Shown here: positions 48,302 to 58,005 of the stretch, piece by piece | Numbering within the stretch: position 1 is the first letter of the stretch | Layout: the number at the start of each line of letters is the position of its first letter | Assembly (NCBI RefSeq): GCF_020271745.1 | Contig: NZ_CP084296.1 | Coordinates: 3,596,001-3,660,000, forward strand | DNA: 64,000 nucleotides | Reading direction: 5' to 3' | From: Providencia alcalifaciens | Lineage (GTDB): Bacteria > Pseudomonadota > Gammaproteobacteria > Enterobacterales > Enterobacteriaceae | The notes under the pieces: generated by a model | The model's input: only the letters and a program-made list of their open reading frames with translations | The model's database searches: none | What the model was told of the DNA's origin: nothing | Made by a program: the position numbers and the translations under genes

Positions 48302-48330
48302 ACACATATGGAATATCATATATGTTTACT
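48302..48330 (-). promoter_or_regulatory. Probable ArsR operator/promoter
   Basis: An imperfect inverted repeat, ACACATATG...CATATATGTTT, lies about 25-50 bases upstream of arsR. A similar TATATATGTTTA occurs again before arsB (47925-47936). The assignment to ArsR is from position and symmetry only. Confidence 0.45.
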
Positions 48331-48663
48331 GTAAAATTACCACCCCTCTTGTTGGAGAAATAAAACACTTTCCTACCCTGAATGCTTCGATCAATATATT
48401 ACTAAACGCTTACCGCCCTTTTTATTTCTAATCACTTATTTTCCGCTGTCATCTTCACTTTTTTGGTCTAAACCCACCACCAACCTCCCCCCAACTATTT
48501 CCCCTTAAACGAACTAATCTTCGACAAACTCTCCCTCACCCTGCTTTCTGTCATTATTTTATTGCAAATAAGTGGTATCCTTATTAACGCGCTAAGTAAT
48601 TAATTTTCTAGTTGATACTTTCGCCTTAAATAGTTTTATAATTAACAACAATCGAGGTGTTTT
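48331..48663. other. Intergenic region between divergent arsR and speG
   Basis: About 330 bases of mixed composition with pyrimidine-rich tracts. The last 80 bases are AT-rich and probably carry the speG promoter. No gene or repeat was recognised. Confidence 0.4.
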
Positions 48664-49209
48664 ATGACGACCGGGCAAGCTCATCTGTTTAGATTGCGCC
48701 CACTTGAGCGTGAAGATTTAGCTTTCATCCACCAGCTGGACAATAACGCCAATATTATGCGTTATTGGTTCGAAGAACCTTATGAGGCATTCGTTGAGCT
48801 CAGTGATCTTTACGATAAGCATATTCATGACCAATCTGAACGCCGCTTTATTGTCGAATCTGACAGTGAAAAAGTCGATTTAGTCGAGCTGGTTGAAATT
48901 GATTATGTTCACCGTCGTTCTGAATTCCAGATTATCATTGCACCCCGCTACCAAGGCAAAGGGTATGCAAGCCGCGCTGCAAAACTGGCAATGGATTACG
49001 CCTTTTCAGTGCTCAATTTGTACAAACTTTATCTGATAGTCGATAAAGAAAATGTCAAAGCTATCCATATTTATAATAAACTCGGCTTCCACACAGAAGG
49101 CGAACTGATTGATGAGTTTTTTGTTAATGGGCGCTACCACACCGCAATCCGTATGTGTGTGTTCCAGCACCAATATTTTGCAATGAAACAGCAGTCTGAA
49201 AACGCGTAA
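48664..49209 (+). CDS. speG: SpeG, spermidine N1-acetyltransferase
   Basis: SpeG acetylates spermidine and spermine with acetyl-CoA and limits polyamine toxicity. The 181-aa GNAT protein is very close to E. coli Spe[31 protein letters not shown] (near residue 32; allosteric spermidine site), the acetyl-CoA loop [14 protein letters not shown] (near 95) and [15 protein letters not shown] (near 127) are present. In E. coli it lies elsewhere; here it precedes ppk. GAGG precedes the ATG. Confidence 0.95.
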   Translation: MTTGQAHLFRLRPLEREDLAFIHQLDNNANIMRYWFEEPYEAFVELSDLYDKHIHDQSERRFIVESDSEKVDLVELVEIDYVHRRSEFQIIIAPRYQGKGYASRAAKLAMDYAFSVLNLYKLYLIVDKENVKAIHIYNKLGFHTEGELIDEFFVNGRYHTAIRMCVFQHQYFAMKQQSENA

Positions 49210-49289
49210 TATTTCCAAGAATAGCGCTATAGAAGTCAAAGGTGATAATCGGTTTTTATCAGCATTAACCAGCCAAATACGGAGCAACA

Positions 49290-51359
49290 ATGTCCCAAGA
49301 ACGCCTCTATCATGAAAAAGAGCTCAGCTGGCTCTCTTTTAACGAACGAGTTCTCCAAGAAGCCGCAGATAAGCGGAACCCTCTTATAGAACGAATGCGT
49401 TTTTTGGGCATTTACTCCAATAACTTAGACGAGTTCTATAAAGTCCGTTTTGCGGATGTAAAACGTCGCATCTTAATCAATGAAGAGCGCGGTTCCGCCA
49501 GCGGTGCCCGTCATCTACTTAAACGAATTCAGTCTAAAGTGGCCAAACAAGAGCAAGAGTTCGACGTTCTCTACAACGACCTACTCCTTGAAATGGCACG
49601 TAACCAAATATTCTTAATTAACGAGCGTCAAATTTCACCTCGCCAGCAAATTTGGTTACGCCAATACTTTCGTCAAAATCTACGCCAACACATCACGCCG
49701 ATTTTAATCAATCGTGATACCAACTTAGTGGAATTTCTGAAAGACGATTACACCTACCTCGCCGTTGAGATTATTAATGGTGCTGAAGTGCAATACGCCT
49801 TATTGGAGATCCCATCGGATAAAGTCCCGCGTTTTGTGAATCTCCCACCAGAGATGCCAAAGCGTCGCAAATCAATGATTTTGATTGATAATATCCTTCG
49901 CTACACCCTTGATGAAATTTTCAAAGGCTTCTTTGACTACGATAAGCTCAACGCTTATTCCATGAAAATGACCCGTGATGCGGAATATGATATCGCCACG
50001 GAAATGGAATCTAGCCTGCTAGAAATTATGTCATCCACGTTGAAACAGCGTTTAACGGCTGAGCCGGTTCGCTTTGTTTATCAACGGGATATGCCCGATG
50101 AAATGGTCGCCCTGCTACGAGAAAAACTGGGGTTATCGAGTGATGACTCGGTGATTGCCGGTGGCCGTTACCATAATTTTAAAGATTTTATTAACTTCCC
50201 GAATGAAGGAAATAAAAACTTACTCAACAAACCGTTACCGCGTTTGCGTCACCGCTGGTTTGATAATTTCCGTAACGGATTTGATGCTATCCGTGAGCGC
50301 GATGTGTTGCTCTACTACCCGTATTACACCTTCGAGCACACATTAGAATTACTGCGCCAAGCGTCGTTTGACCCGAATGTATTATCCATCAAAATCAATA
50401 TTTACCGCGTGGCAAAAGATTCTCGCATTATCGACTCTGTGATCCACGCAGCTCATAATGGTAAAAAAGTGACCGTGGTGGTGGAGCTGCAAGCGCGCTT
50501 TGATGAAGCCGCCAATATTCACTGGGCAAAACGTCTGACTGAAGCGGGCGTCCACGTTATTTTCTCCGCGCCGGGGCTTAAAATTCACGCCAAGCTGTTT
50601 ATTATCTCCCGAATGGAAGAAGGCCAAATTGTTCGCTATGCCCATATCGGTACCGGTAACTTTAACGAAAAAACCGCGCGCCTCTACACCGACTACTCAT
50701 TACTCACCTGTAATGAGCAAATCACCAACGAAGTGCGCCGCGTATTTAGCTTTATTGAAAACCCGTATCGCCCTGTGACTTTCGATAATTTGATGGTATC
50801 TCCGCAAAATACACGCATCAAAATCACTGAATTAATTGACCAAGAAATTGCGAATGCTCAAGCTGGATTACCTAGTGGCATCACACTGAAAATTAATAAT
50901 TTAGTCGATAAAGAACTGACCGATAAGCTCTACGATGCGTCTAATGCGGGCGTTAAAATTCGCTTATTAGTGCGTGGCATGTGTTCACTCGTCTCAGGGC
51001 AACAAGGCTATAGCGAAAATATCCAAGTCACCAGTGTGGTGGACCGATTCTTAGAGCATGACCGCGTTTATGTCTTTACCAACGCCGGTGATGAAAAAGT
51101 CTTTATCTCCTCGGCCGACTGGATGACCCGTAACATCGACTACCGTATCGAAGTCGCCGTTCGTTTGCTGGATCCGCGACTTAAACAATTGGTTTTAGAT
51201 ATCCTGGAATTACAGTTCAGTGATACCGTCAAAGCCCGCTTTGTTGACAAAGAACTCAGTAATCATTATGTTCCTCGCGGCAATAAGCGCAAAATTCGCG
51301 CTCAATTAGCCGTTTATGAATTTTTAAAAGCACTCGAAATGCCAGAAACAAGAGCTTGA
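49290..51359 (+). CDS. ppk: Ppk, polyphosphate kinase 1
   Basis: Ppk makes polyphosphate reversibly from ATP. The 689-aa protein has the N domain ([18 protein letters not shown]), head domain and two phospholipase-D-like catalytic domains. The autophosphorylated His is in the [12 protein letters not shown] segment (near residue 432), and [20 protein letters not shown] follows. GGAGCAAC precedes the ATG. It is 4 bases upstream of ppx. Confidence 0.97.
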   Translation: MSQERLYHEKELSWLSFNERVLQEAADKRNPLIERMRFLGIYSNNLDEFYKVRFADVKRRILINEERGSASGARHLLKRIQSKVAKQEQEFDVLYNDLLLEMARNQIFLINERQISPRQQIWLRQYFRQNLRQHITPILINRDTNLVEFLKDDYTYLAVEIINGAEVQYALLEIPSDKVPRFVNLPPEMPKRRKSMILIDNILRYTLDEIFKGFFDYDKLNAYSMKMTRDAEYDIATEMESSLLEIMSSTLKQRLTAEPVRFVYQRDMPDEMVALLREKLGLSSDDSVIAGGRYHNFKDFINFPNEGNKNLLNKPLPRLRHRWFDNFRNGFDAIRERDVLLYYPYYTFEHTLELLRQASFDPNVLSIKINIYRVAKDSRIIDSVIHAAHNGKKVTVVVELQARFDEAANIHWAKRLTEAGVHVIFSAPGLKIHAKLFIISRMEEGQIVRYAHIGTGNFNEKTARLYTDYSLLTCNEQITNEVRRVFSFIENPYRPVTFDNLMVSPQNTRIKITELIDQEIANAQAGLPSGITLKINNLVDKELTDKLYDASNAGVKIRLLVRGMCSLVSGQQGYSENIQVTSVVDRFLEHDRVYVFTNAGDEKVFISSADWMTRNIDYRIEVAVRLLDPRLKQLVLDILELQFSDTVKARFVDKELSNHYVPRGNKRKIRAQLAVYEFLKALEMPETRA

Positions 51360-51363
51360 TACT

Positions 51364-52896
51364 ATGCCAATTGCCAGTTCACCTACCCCAAGACCACAAG
51401 AGATTGCCGCGATTGACTTGGGTTCAAACAGTTTTCATATGGTTATTGCGCGTATTGTCAATGGAGCACTACAAGTTCTAACCCGTTTAAAAAAACGTGT
51501 TCATCTTGCTGATGGGCTGAGTGATACCAATGAACTCAGTGAGGAGGCGATGGAGCGCGGCTTGGCGTGTTTATCGCTATTTGCTGAGCGTCTACAAGGT
51601 TTTACTCCCGATAACGTCTGTATCGTTGGCACCCATTCATTACGAGTCGCCACCAACGTTGAAGAGTTTCTACGTCGTGCCAAATCCATTATTCCCTACC
51701 CGATTGAAATCATTTCAGGGCAAGAAGAAGCCCGCTTGATTTTTATGGGTGTTGAACACACTCAGCCAGAAAAAGGACGCAAACTGGTTATCGATATTGG
51801 CGGCGGATCCACGGAGCTGGTGATCGGTGAAAAATTTGAACCGATTTTAATTGAAAGCCGCCGTATGGGCTGCGTTAGCTTCGCGCGTCACTATTTCCCT
51901 AATGAAACGATTTCCCCGGAAAATTTTAATCGCGCTTATTTAGCCGCCTGCTTAAAACTGGAAAGCACCGCGACCCTATTTAAAAAGCAAGTCTGGGACG
52001 TCGCAATGGGGGCATCCGGCACCATTAAAGCTGCACATGCTGTGATTATTGAGATGGGCGACCGTGATGGGATTATTACCCGCGAACGCCTCGAAAAAAT
52101 CAAACAGCTGGCACTGAAGCATAAAACATTTCGTTCATTAGAAATTCCAGGACTTTCTTCTGATCGCAAACAGGTTTTTGTACCCGGTTTAGCTATCTTA
52201 ATTGCGGTATTTGATTCCCTCGAAATCAAAGAGTTACGGCTCTCAGACGGCGCCTTACGTGAAGGTGTTCTCTATGAAATGGAAGGTCGCTTTCGCCACC
52301 AAGATATTCGCCAGCGTACCGCATTAAGCCTTGCTGAGCACTATAATATCGACCGTGAACAAGCCAAACGGGTTTTGAAAACCATGGAAGAGCTGTATTA
52401 TCAGTGGCGCCAACAGAACCCTAAACAGGCCAACCCACAATTAGAATCCATTTTAATTTGGGCGGTGATGCTGCACGAAGTGGGATTGAGCATTAACCAT
52501 AGTGGTATGCATCGTCACTCCGCTTATATCTTACAAAACACCAACTTACCGGGGTTTAGCCAAGAGCAGCAGTTACTATTAGCTACGTTGGTTCGTCATC
52601 ATCGTCGCGCCATTAAATACGATGAAATACCTAAGTTTAATTTGTTTAAACGTAAACAATTTATGCCGTTGATTCAGATTTTGCGCTTATCCATTTTGTT
52701 GAATAATCAGCGCCAATCAACGACGACACCTTCGTCTATGCGCATTGAAACCGACGAAGGTCATTGGACACTTTTCTTGCCTGCACAGTATCTCGCCCAC
52801 AATGCGTTAATGCTGCTCGACCTTGAAAAAGAGAGTCGCTACTGGGAAGAGGTTCCAGGCTGGAAACTCACCATTTGTGCAGAAAATGAGCCGTAG
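51364..52896 (+). CDS. ppx: Ppx, exopolyphosphatase
   Basis: Ppx removes terminal phosphates from long-chain polyphosphate. The 510-aa protein has an N-terminal acetate-kinase-like fold ([15 protein letters not shown] near residue 17, [13 protein letters not shown] near 118, [14 protein letters not shown] near 141) and a C-terminal HD-like domain ([20 protein letters not shown]). It is coupled to ppk as an operon. Confidence 0.96.
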   Translation: MPIASSPTPRPQEIAAIDLGSNSFHMVIARIVNGALQVLTRLKKRVHLADGLSDTNELSEEAMERGLACLSLFAERLQGFTPDNVCIVGTHSLRVATNVEEFLRRAKSIIPYPIEIISGQEEARLIFMGVEHTQPEKGRKLVIDIGGGSTELVIGEKFEPILIESRRMGCVSFARHYFPNETISPENFNRAYLAACLKLESTATLFKKQVWDVAMGASGTIKAAHAVIIEMGDRDGIITRERLEKIKQLALKHKTFRSLEIPGLSSDRKQVFVPGLAILIAVFDSLEIKELRLSDGALREGVLYEMEGRFRHQDIRQRTALSLAEHYNIDREQAKRVLKTMEELYYQWRQQNPKQANPQLESILIWAVMLHEVGLSINHSGMHRHSAYILQNTNLPGFSQEQQLLLATLVRHHRRAIKYDEIPKFNLFKRKQFMPLIQILRLSILLNNQRQSTTTPSSMRIETDEGHWTLFLPAQYLAHNALMLLDLEKESRYWEEVPGWKLTICAENEP

Positions 52897-53102
52897 GCTT
52901 ATGTCACTCAGAAATGAGCATGACTTAGAAAATAGAAACAAAAAATAATGATTTGCGGTCAGTGTTGTTTTGTTCTTCTTATTCAAAATATGAACAAATT
53001 TGATATTTTTTTGGGATCAGCGACAATACTGAGTAGAAGTTTCGTCACCTCGCAGGCGAATTAATTTAAAGCGCTTCAGCGCCGAATGGTTTAAGGATTA
53101 AC

Positions 53103-54563
53103 ATGTCACAAACTGCTTTTTCAACTGATGCGGCACCAATAATCAATCCGCATTCACAAAGACTGGCGTACATCCGCCAGCAAATACTGACGTTATTCAT
53201 GGAAGACGAAGAGTTTGTCCACGCTCTTGTCGAAAAAGACCAACACGTCAGTATGGATGATAAAGCATTCAGTGAAAAAATTAGCACAGTTAAAGAACTG
53301 CTTGTTGACCTCCACACCGCGGATATCGCCGATATCCTTGAAATGCTACCGTACGACGAGCGTCTCGCACTTTGGCGCTTAGTTGATAACAACGAACGCG
53401 GTGAAGTATTGGTGGAAGCCTCCGTATCGGTGTGGGATAGCCTGATTAAAGATATGTCAGACCGAGAACTGCTGCGAGCGGTTGCCGGCTTACATGTTGA
53501 CGAACAAGCGTATATCGCCGAGCACTTGCCCCGCGATACCATGCGCCGTCTTCTCACCTACTTAGACCCAAGCTTACGCAGCCGCATTCGTGAAGTTCTC
53601 CAATACGCCAAAGACAGCGTTGGGCAGATGATGGATTTCGAATTCGTCACCGTGCGTTCAAATATCACCCTAAAAACAGTGCAACGTTATCTACGCCAAC
53701 GAGGAAAAATTCCTGAAGCAACAGATAAAATTTTCGTTGTCGATAAAAATAATTATCTGCAAGGTGAATTACCGCTGACCACCATTTTGATCCAACCGCC
53801 AGAACGTATTGTGGCCGACGTGATGAAAACCGATACCGTCACCTTCTTACCCGATGAAAAAGGGGAAGATGCGGCGAGCGCGTTCGAACGTTACGACTTA
53901 ATTTCTGCCGCGGTTGTAGACAGCAACGGTTTGCTGATGGGACGCCTAACCGTTGAGGACATCGTTGATAATATCAGCGAAGAAAACGACAACAGTATCC
54001 GCCGTATGGGGGGATTAAGCCCTGAAGAGGACGTATTCGCCCCTGTTGGTCAAGCCGTTAAAACCCGTTGGACATGGCTTGCCATTAACCTGTGTACCGC
54101 TTTCGTTGCTTCCCGTGTTATCGGTGTGTTCGAAGATACGATTTCACAGTTAGTTGCCCTCGCAACATTAATGCCAATCGTGGCGGGTATCGGTGGTAAT
54201 ACCGGTAACCAGACCATTACGATGATTGTCCGTGCCATCGCTTTACACCAAATCCAGAACGGTAGCTTCTCCTTCCTGATGGTCCGAGAGCTTGGGGTCG
54301 CCTTTATTAACGGGGTGGTTTGGGGTGGTATTATGGGCGTTGTCACCTATCTCCTGTATGGGGATCTCGCTATGGGCGCCGTAATGACCCTTGCGATGGT
54401 GCTCAACCTCTTGATGGCTGCCATCATGGGTGTCCTGATCCCATTAATTATGATTAAGATGGGTAAAGACCCTGCTATCGGTTCTAGCGTGATGATCACG
54501 GCAATCACAGACACTGGCGGTTTCTTTATCTTCTTAGGGTTAGCTACCCTGTTCTTAGTTTAA
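53103..54563 (+). CDS. mgtE: MgtE-family magnesium channel/transporter
   Basis: MgtE is a Mg2+-selective channel gated by cytosolic Mg2+. The 486-aa protein has an N domain of alpha-helical repeats (residues about 40-165), two CBS domains (about 170-295) and five C-terminal membrane helices with the pore motif IVAGIGGNTGNQT (near 360) and ITDTGGFFIFLG at the end. AAGGATT precedes the ATG. It has its own leader with two short GC-rich hairpins (53051-53059 and 53071-53082) and a terminator. E. coli K-12 has no mgtE, so this is a feature of the lineage. Confidence 0.92.
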   Translation: MSQTAFSTDAAPIINPHSQRLAYIRQQILTLFMEDEEFVHALVEKDQHVSMDDKAFSEKISTVKELLVDLHTADIADILEMLPYDERLALWRLVDNNERGEVLVEASVSVWDSLIKDMSDRELLRAVAGLHVDEQAYIAEHLPRDTMRRLLTYLDPSLRSRIREVLQYAKDSVGQMMDFEFVTVRSNITLKTVQRYLRQRGKIPEATDKIFVVDKNNYLQGELPLTTILIQPPERIVADVMKTDTVTFLPDEKGEDAASAFERYDLISAAVVDSNGLLMGRLTVEDIVDNISEENDNSIRRMGGLSPEEDVFAPVGQAVKTRWTWLAINLCTAFVASRVIGVFEDTISQLVALATLMPIVAGIGGNTGNQTITMIVRAIALHQIQNGSFSFLMVRELGVAFINGVVWGGIMGVVTYLLYGDLAMGAVMTLAMVLNLLMAAIMGVLIPLIMIKMGKDPAIGSSVMITAITDTGGFFIFLGLATLFLV

Positions 54564-54569
54564 CTGCCT

Positions 54570-54603
54570 ACCCGCATACCTTAAGCTAGGTGTGCGGGTT
54601 TAT
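54570..54603 (+). terminator. Terminator of mgtE
   Basis: ACCCGCATACCT (54570-54581) pairs with AGGTGTGCGGGT (54588-54599) with one mismatch, followed by TTTATAA. Confidence 0.72.
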
Positions 54604-55142
54604 AAAAACCTGTCATTTACTGCAAAACCTCTCAATCCCACCAAAATAGAAATAGTTAACAGATCATATCAGCGAGTATTATTTATTTAAATAGCCTTAT
54701 CCCCTGAAACTTAATTATATTAATTTATTTGTATCTGTTACTCACTCTATTTAATTTCACACTTAATAAATTAGCACCATTATATTTATTGCCTTTTTTT
54801 CCATTATTTTGCACCTCAAAATATACAATCGTCTGTAATTACTCGTTTATTAATATCATATCATGACATTCAATTGCCATTTGGAGCAACAAACTTAACA
54901 TACTAAACTAAATAGAATCTTATGCTTGTTTTCAAGGTGATGGTTTACAGAATATGAAACTTTCTGCTATAAATGAAGGCACGTTATAGATACAGAGTAT
55001 TACCTTGGTTTATTTTTCCTCGTTTTATCTCTCATATCCTTTGCCAAATAATATTAATTACTTCGCTATTTAACGTACCTATTATTACAAATAACCTCAT
55101 CGCGCTAATATTGAAATGTTGTGTATTTAGAAGGACAGAATT
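54604..55142. other. Long AT-rich non-coding leader before the MFS gene
   Basis: About 540 bases without a credible ORF, tRNA or strong hairpin. Composition is very AT-rich. It must contain the promoter of the MFS gene and may hold regulator sites; none could be assigned. Confidence 0.4.
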
Positions 55143-56498
55143 ATGACATCGCAAACAACCAGCCAGCCTGCGGCTAGACCGTTAGGCAAAGAAGATTATA
55201 AAACGTTGGGCTTATCCTCTTTGGGTGGCACATTAGAATTTTATGATTTCGTTATTTTCGTTTTTTACGCGAAAATTATCTCCCAGCTATTTTTCCCGGG
55301 CGATAATGAATTTCTCGCATTGATGGCGACGCTGGGTCTGTTTGCTGCGGGTTATCTTGCTCGCCCATTGGGCGGCATTATTATGGCTCACTTTGGCGAT
55401 AAAATCGGTCGTAAGAAAATGTTTACCTTAAGTATTTTCTTGATGGCATTCCCAACTTTTATTATTGGTTTTTTGCCTACATTTGAGACCATTGGCGCCG
55501 CTGCTCCCCTGTTACTGTTATTAATGCGTATCATGCAAGGAGCTGCTATCGGCGGTGAAATGCCGGGTGCATGGGTGTTTATTGCCGAACATACTCCAAA
55601 ACAGCGTTATGGTTTAGGCGTGGGAACATTAACCTCAGGGATCACAGGCGGGATTTTATTAGGCTCTATCGTCGCTATTATCATTGAGCGCTCCTATACC
55701 ACCCAAGAAGTGCATGATTTTGCGTGGCGTATTCCGTTTATCTTAGGGGGCATTTTTGGTTTTATCTCTGTCTATCTGCGTCGCTTCTTACAAGAGACCC
55801 CAATTTTCAAAGAGATGGCAGCTAAAAAAGCATTAACCAAAGAGTTACCAGTAAAAACTGTGGTTAAATCCCATAAACAAGCTTGCATGATCACCGCTGC
55901 ACTGACGTGGTCGCTGTCTACTGCTATCGTTGTCACCATTTTGATGACGCCAGACGTGGTATTAAAAGGTATTTATGGCATCGACCGTGATATCGCTTTG
56001 CAAGCCAACTGTGCTGCAACCTTGACCTTAACCTTAGGTTGTATTTTCTGGGGCTGGTTAGGGGATAAAACTGGAACACGTACGTCGATGACATTATCTT
56101 GGGGCGGATTAGCTGTCACGGCTATCTACTTCTATTCCTCATTGTCATCCGATATTTCTGCGAATACCTTGACGTTTAATTACGCATTAATGGGCTTCTT
56201 CGTAGGGGCAATTGCGACAACGCCAATTATCAGTACTCGTGCGTTTCCACCAGAAATTCGTTTCTCTGGATTATCCTTTGCGTATAACTTGGCGTATGCC
56301 GTATTTGGTGGATTAACCCCAATCTTGACAGGAGCATGGTTACAGCAATCCCATATGGGGCCAGCATACTATGTGGCGGGGGTTTCCTTGTTAGCCGTTG
56401 CTGTGGCGTTTATCCCTCTGTCATACAAAGGTTGGACTCGTACCACAGAAGAGGAACGTAACCCTGCAGCAGCATTAAAAACCAGCGTAACTCAATAA
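55143..56498 (+). CDS. MFS transporter, metabolite:H+ symporter (MHS) family
   Basis: This 451-aa protein has twelve predicted helices. The MHS subfamily hallmark GTLEFYDFVIFVFYAKIIS is in helix 1, ARPLGGIIMAHFGDKIGRKKMF forms the loop 2-3 motif, and RIMQGAAIGGEMPGAWVFIAEH lies near residue 130. Relatives include ProP, KgtP, ShiA and citrate/proton symporters; the substrate cannot be told from the sequence. The ATG follows AAGGACAG. It is a single gene with a very long upstream region and its own terminator. Confidence 0.87.
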   Translation: MTSQTTSQPAARPLGKEDYKTLGLSSLGGTLEFYDFVIFVFYAKIISQLFFPGDNEFLALMATLGLFAAGYLARPLGGIIMAHFGDKIGRKKMFTLSIFLMAFPTFIIGFLPTFETIGAAAPLLLLLMRIMQGAAIGGEMPGAWVFIAEHTPKQRYGLGVGTLTSGITGGILLGSIVAIIIERSYTTQEVHDFAWRIPFILGGIFGFISVYLRRFLQETPIFKEMAAKKALTKELPVKTVVKSHKQACMITAALTWSLSTAIVVTILMTPDVVLKGIYGIDRDIALQANCAATLTLTLGCIFWGWLGDKTGTRTSMTLSWGGLAVTAIYFYSSLSSDISANTLTFNYALMGFFVGAIATTPIISTRAFPPEIRFSGLSFAYNLAYAVFGGLTPILTGAWLQQSHMGPAYYVAGVSLLAVAVAFIPLSYKGWTRTTEEERNPAAALKTSVTQ

Positions 56499-56519
56499 AA
56501 CGAATGAGAACAATGACTC

Positions 56520-56549
56520 GCCTGTGGCTGTAAAGTCACAGGCTTTTTT
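56520..56549 (+). terminator. Terminator of the MFS gene
   Basis: GCCTGTG (56520-56526) pairs with CACAGGC (56537-56543), followed by TTTTTTA. Confidence 0.82.
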
Positions 56550-56754
56550 ATTTCCTTACGAAAAACCGTGCTTTTATCCATAGTTCTTTTCCATTTTTTC
56601 ATATTTCCTCCATTTTCTTTTGTTCCCCTCACGCTAAACTATTAAGATACGCAACTGATTAATTTTTAATATATACCTTATTATATTCAGTTAAATTTAT
56701 TGGAATGGTTCCTAACTGATTTTACTCAACCTTGAGTTAAGCGAATTACCCACC

Positions 56755-58005
56755 ATGACGACACAGAAACGACGTACAATTTTAACTCGCTCTGCCCTAT
56801 TTGTTGCTCTGTTAGCGGCGGCTGGCGCAACGTGGTATGCCTACCATAAAAATAACCAAAATGAAGTACCAACAACTGCGAGAGCGACCCAAGGTGGTCA
56901 AGCAAAAAATGTCAGTGGAAGACCATTACGTCCACTTGCACCCGTTCAATTTTCCACTGCTCAAGAAAAAGTCGTGCCGCGCTTCCTATCTGGTTTAGGT
57001 ACCGTGCAGGCCGCTAACATGGTGACGGTCACTAGCCGCGTTGAAGGTCAATTAATGAATATCTACTTCACTGAAGGGCAATCTGTCAAAGCTGGCGATT
57101 TATTAGCCCAAATTGACCCACGTCCTTTTGAAGTGCAACTTGCCCAAGCGGAAGGTCAATTAGCCAAAGATAAAGCCACGTTAGCCAATGCTCGATTAGA
57201 CCTAGCTCGCTATCAAAAACTAGCAGGAACCAAAGTCATCTCCCAACAAGAACTGGATAACCAGCGAGCTACCGTATTACAAGCTGAGGGTAGTATCAAA
57301 GTTGACCAAGCCGCTGTTGATAATGCCAAGCTGCAACTGACTTACAGTAAAATTACCGCCCCCATTTCTGGACGCATTGGTTTAAAGCAAGTGGATGTGG
57401 GTAACTTTATCTCTTCCGGAACTTCCACACCGATTGTGGTGATCACCCAAACACAACCTGCTGACGTGCTATTTGCCTTACCTGAAGGCGATATTCCCGC
57501 TATTCAGCAAGCACAAGCTGCGGGCAATAAAGTCCTGATTGAAGCATGGGATCGCAATAATATTGCCATGATTGCACGCGGTGAATTACTGAGTACCGAT
57601 AACCAAATTGACCCAGCAACGGGCACACTGAAAATCAAAGCGCGCTTTACTAACGAAGAGCAAAAACTGTTCCCGAACCAGTTTGTGAACGTCAAAATGC
57701 AAATAGAGACCTTACAAAATGCCGTCGTAATCCCAACTGCTGCCCTGCAAATGGGTAATGAAGGTCATTATGTTTGGGTATTGAACGACGATGATACGGT
57801 CGCAAAACACCTCGTCACGGTGGGCATTCAAGATAGCCAACAAGTGGTGATTGAAAGCGGTTTATCCGCCAATACCAAAGTCATTACCGATGGCGTCGAT
57901 AAGCTAACAGATGGCGCAAAAGTTGAAGTGATAACTGCTTCAACCCTTGAAAAGAAACCTACTTCCGCTGAGAGAAAACCTCGTAATAGTGCGGAGAAAG
58001 CCTAA
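56755..58005 (+). CDS. mdtA: MdtA, periplasmic adaptor of the MdtABC multidrug efflux pump
   Basis: MdtA links the MdtB/MdtC inner-membrane pump to TolC. The 416-aa protein (E. coli 415) has an N-terminal anchor/signal ([19 protein letters not shown]), a lipoyl domain ([38 protein letters not shown]), a coiled-coil hairpin (about 125-195) and a beta-barrel domain ([21 protein letters not shown]). The stop TAA overlaps the mdtB ATG. In E. coli the operon is induced by BaeSR; no convincing BaeR box was found. Confidence 0.95.
   Translation: MTTQKRRTILTRSALFVALLAAAGATWYAYHKNNQNEVPTTARATQGGQAKNVSGRPLRPLAPVQFSTAQEKVVPRFLSGLGTVQAANMVTVTSRVEGQLMNIYFTEGQSVKAGDLLAQIDPRPFEVQLAQAEGQLAKDKATLANARLDLARYQKLAGTKVISQQELDNQRATVLQAEGSIKVDQAAVDNAKLQLTYSKITAPISGRIGLKQVDVGNFISSGTSTPIVVITQTQPADVLFALPEGDIPAIQQAQAAGNKVLIEAWDRNNIAMIARGELLSTDNQIDPATGTLKIKARFTNEEQKLFPNQFVNVKMQIETLQNAVVIPTAALQMGNEGHYVWVLNDDDTVAKHLVTVGIQDSQQVVIESGLSANTKVITDGVDKLTDGAKVEVITASTLEKKPTSAERKPRNSAEKA

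Noticed and set aside
53066-53557. 163-codon minus-strand frame over mgtE
   Set aside because: It is fully antisense to the well-supported MgtE N domain and its Ser/Arg-rich composition is typical of a shadow frame.
56583-56605. BaeR-like box before mdtA
   Set aside because: Only about 13 of 18 positions of TTTTTCTCCATDATTGGC match, and it lies in a T-rich tract where such a match is expected by chance.
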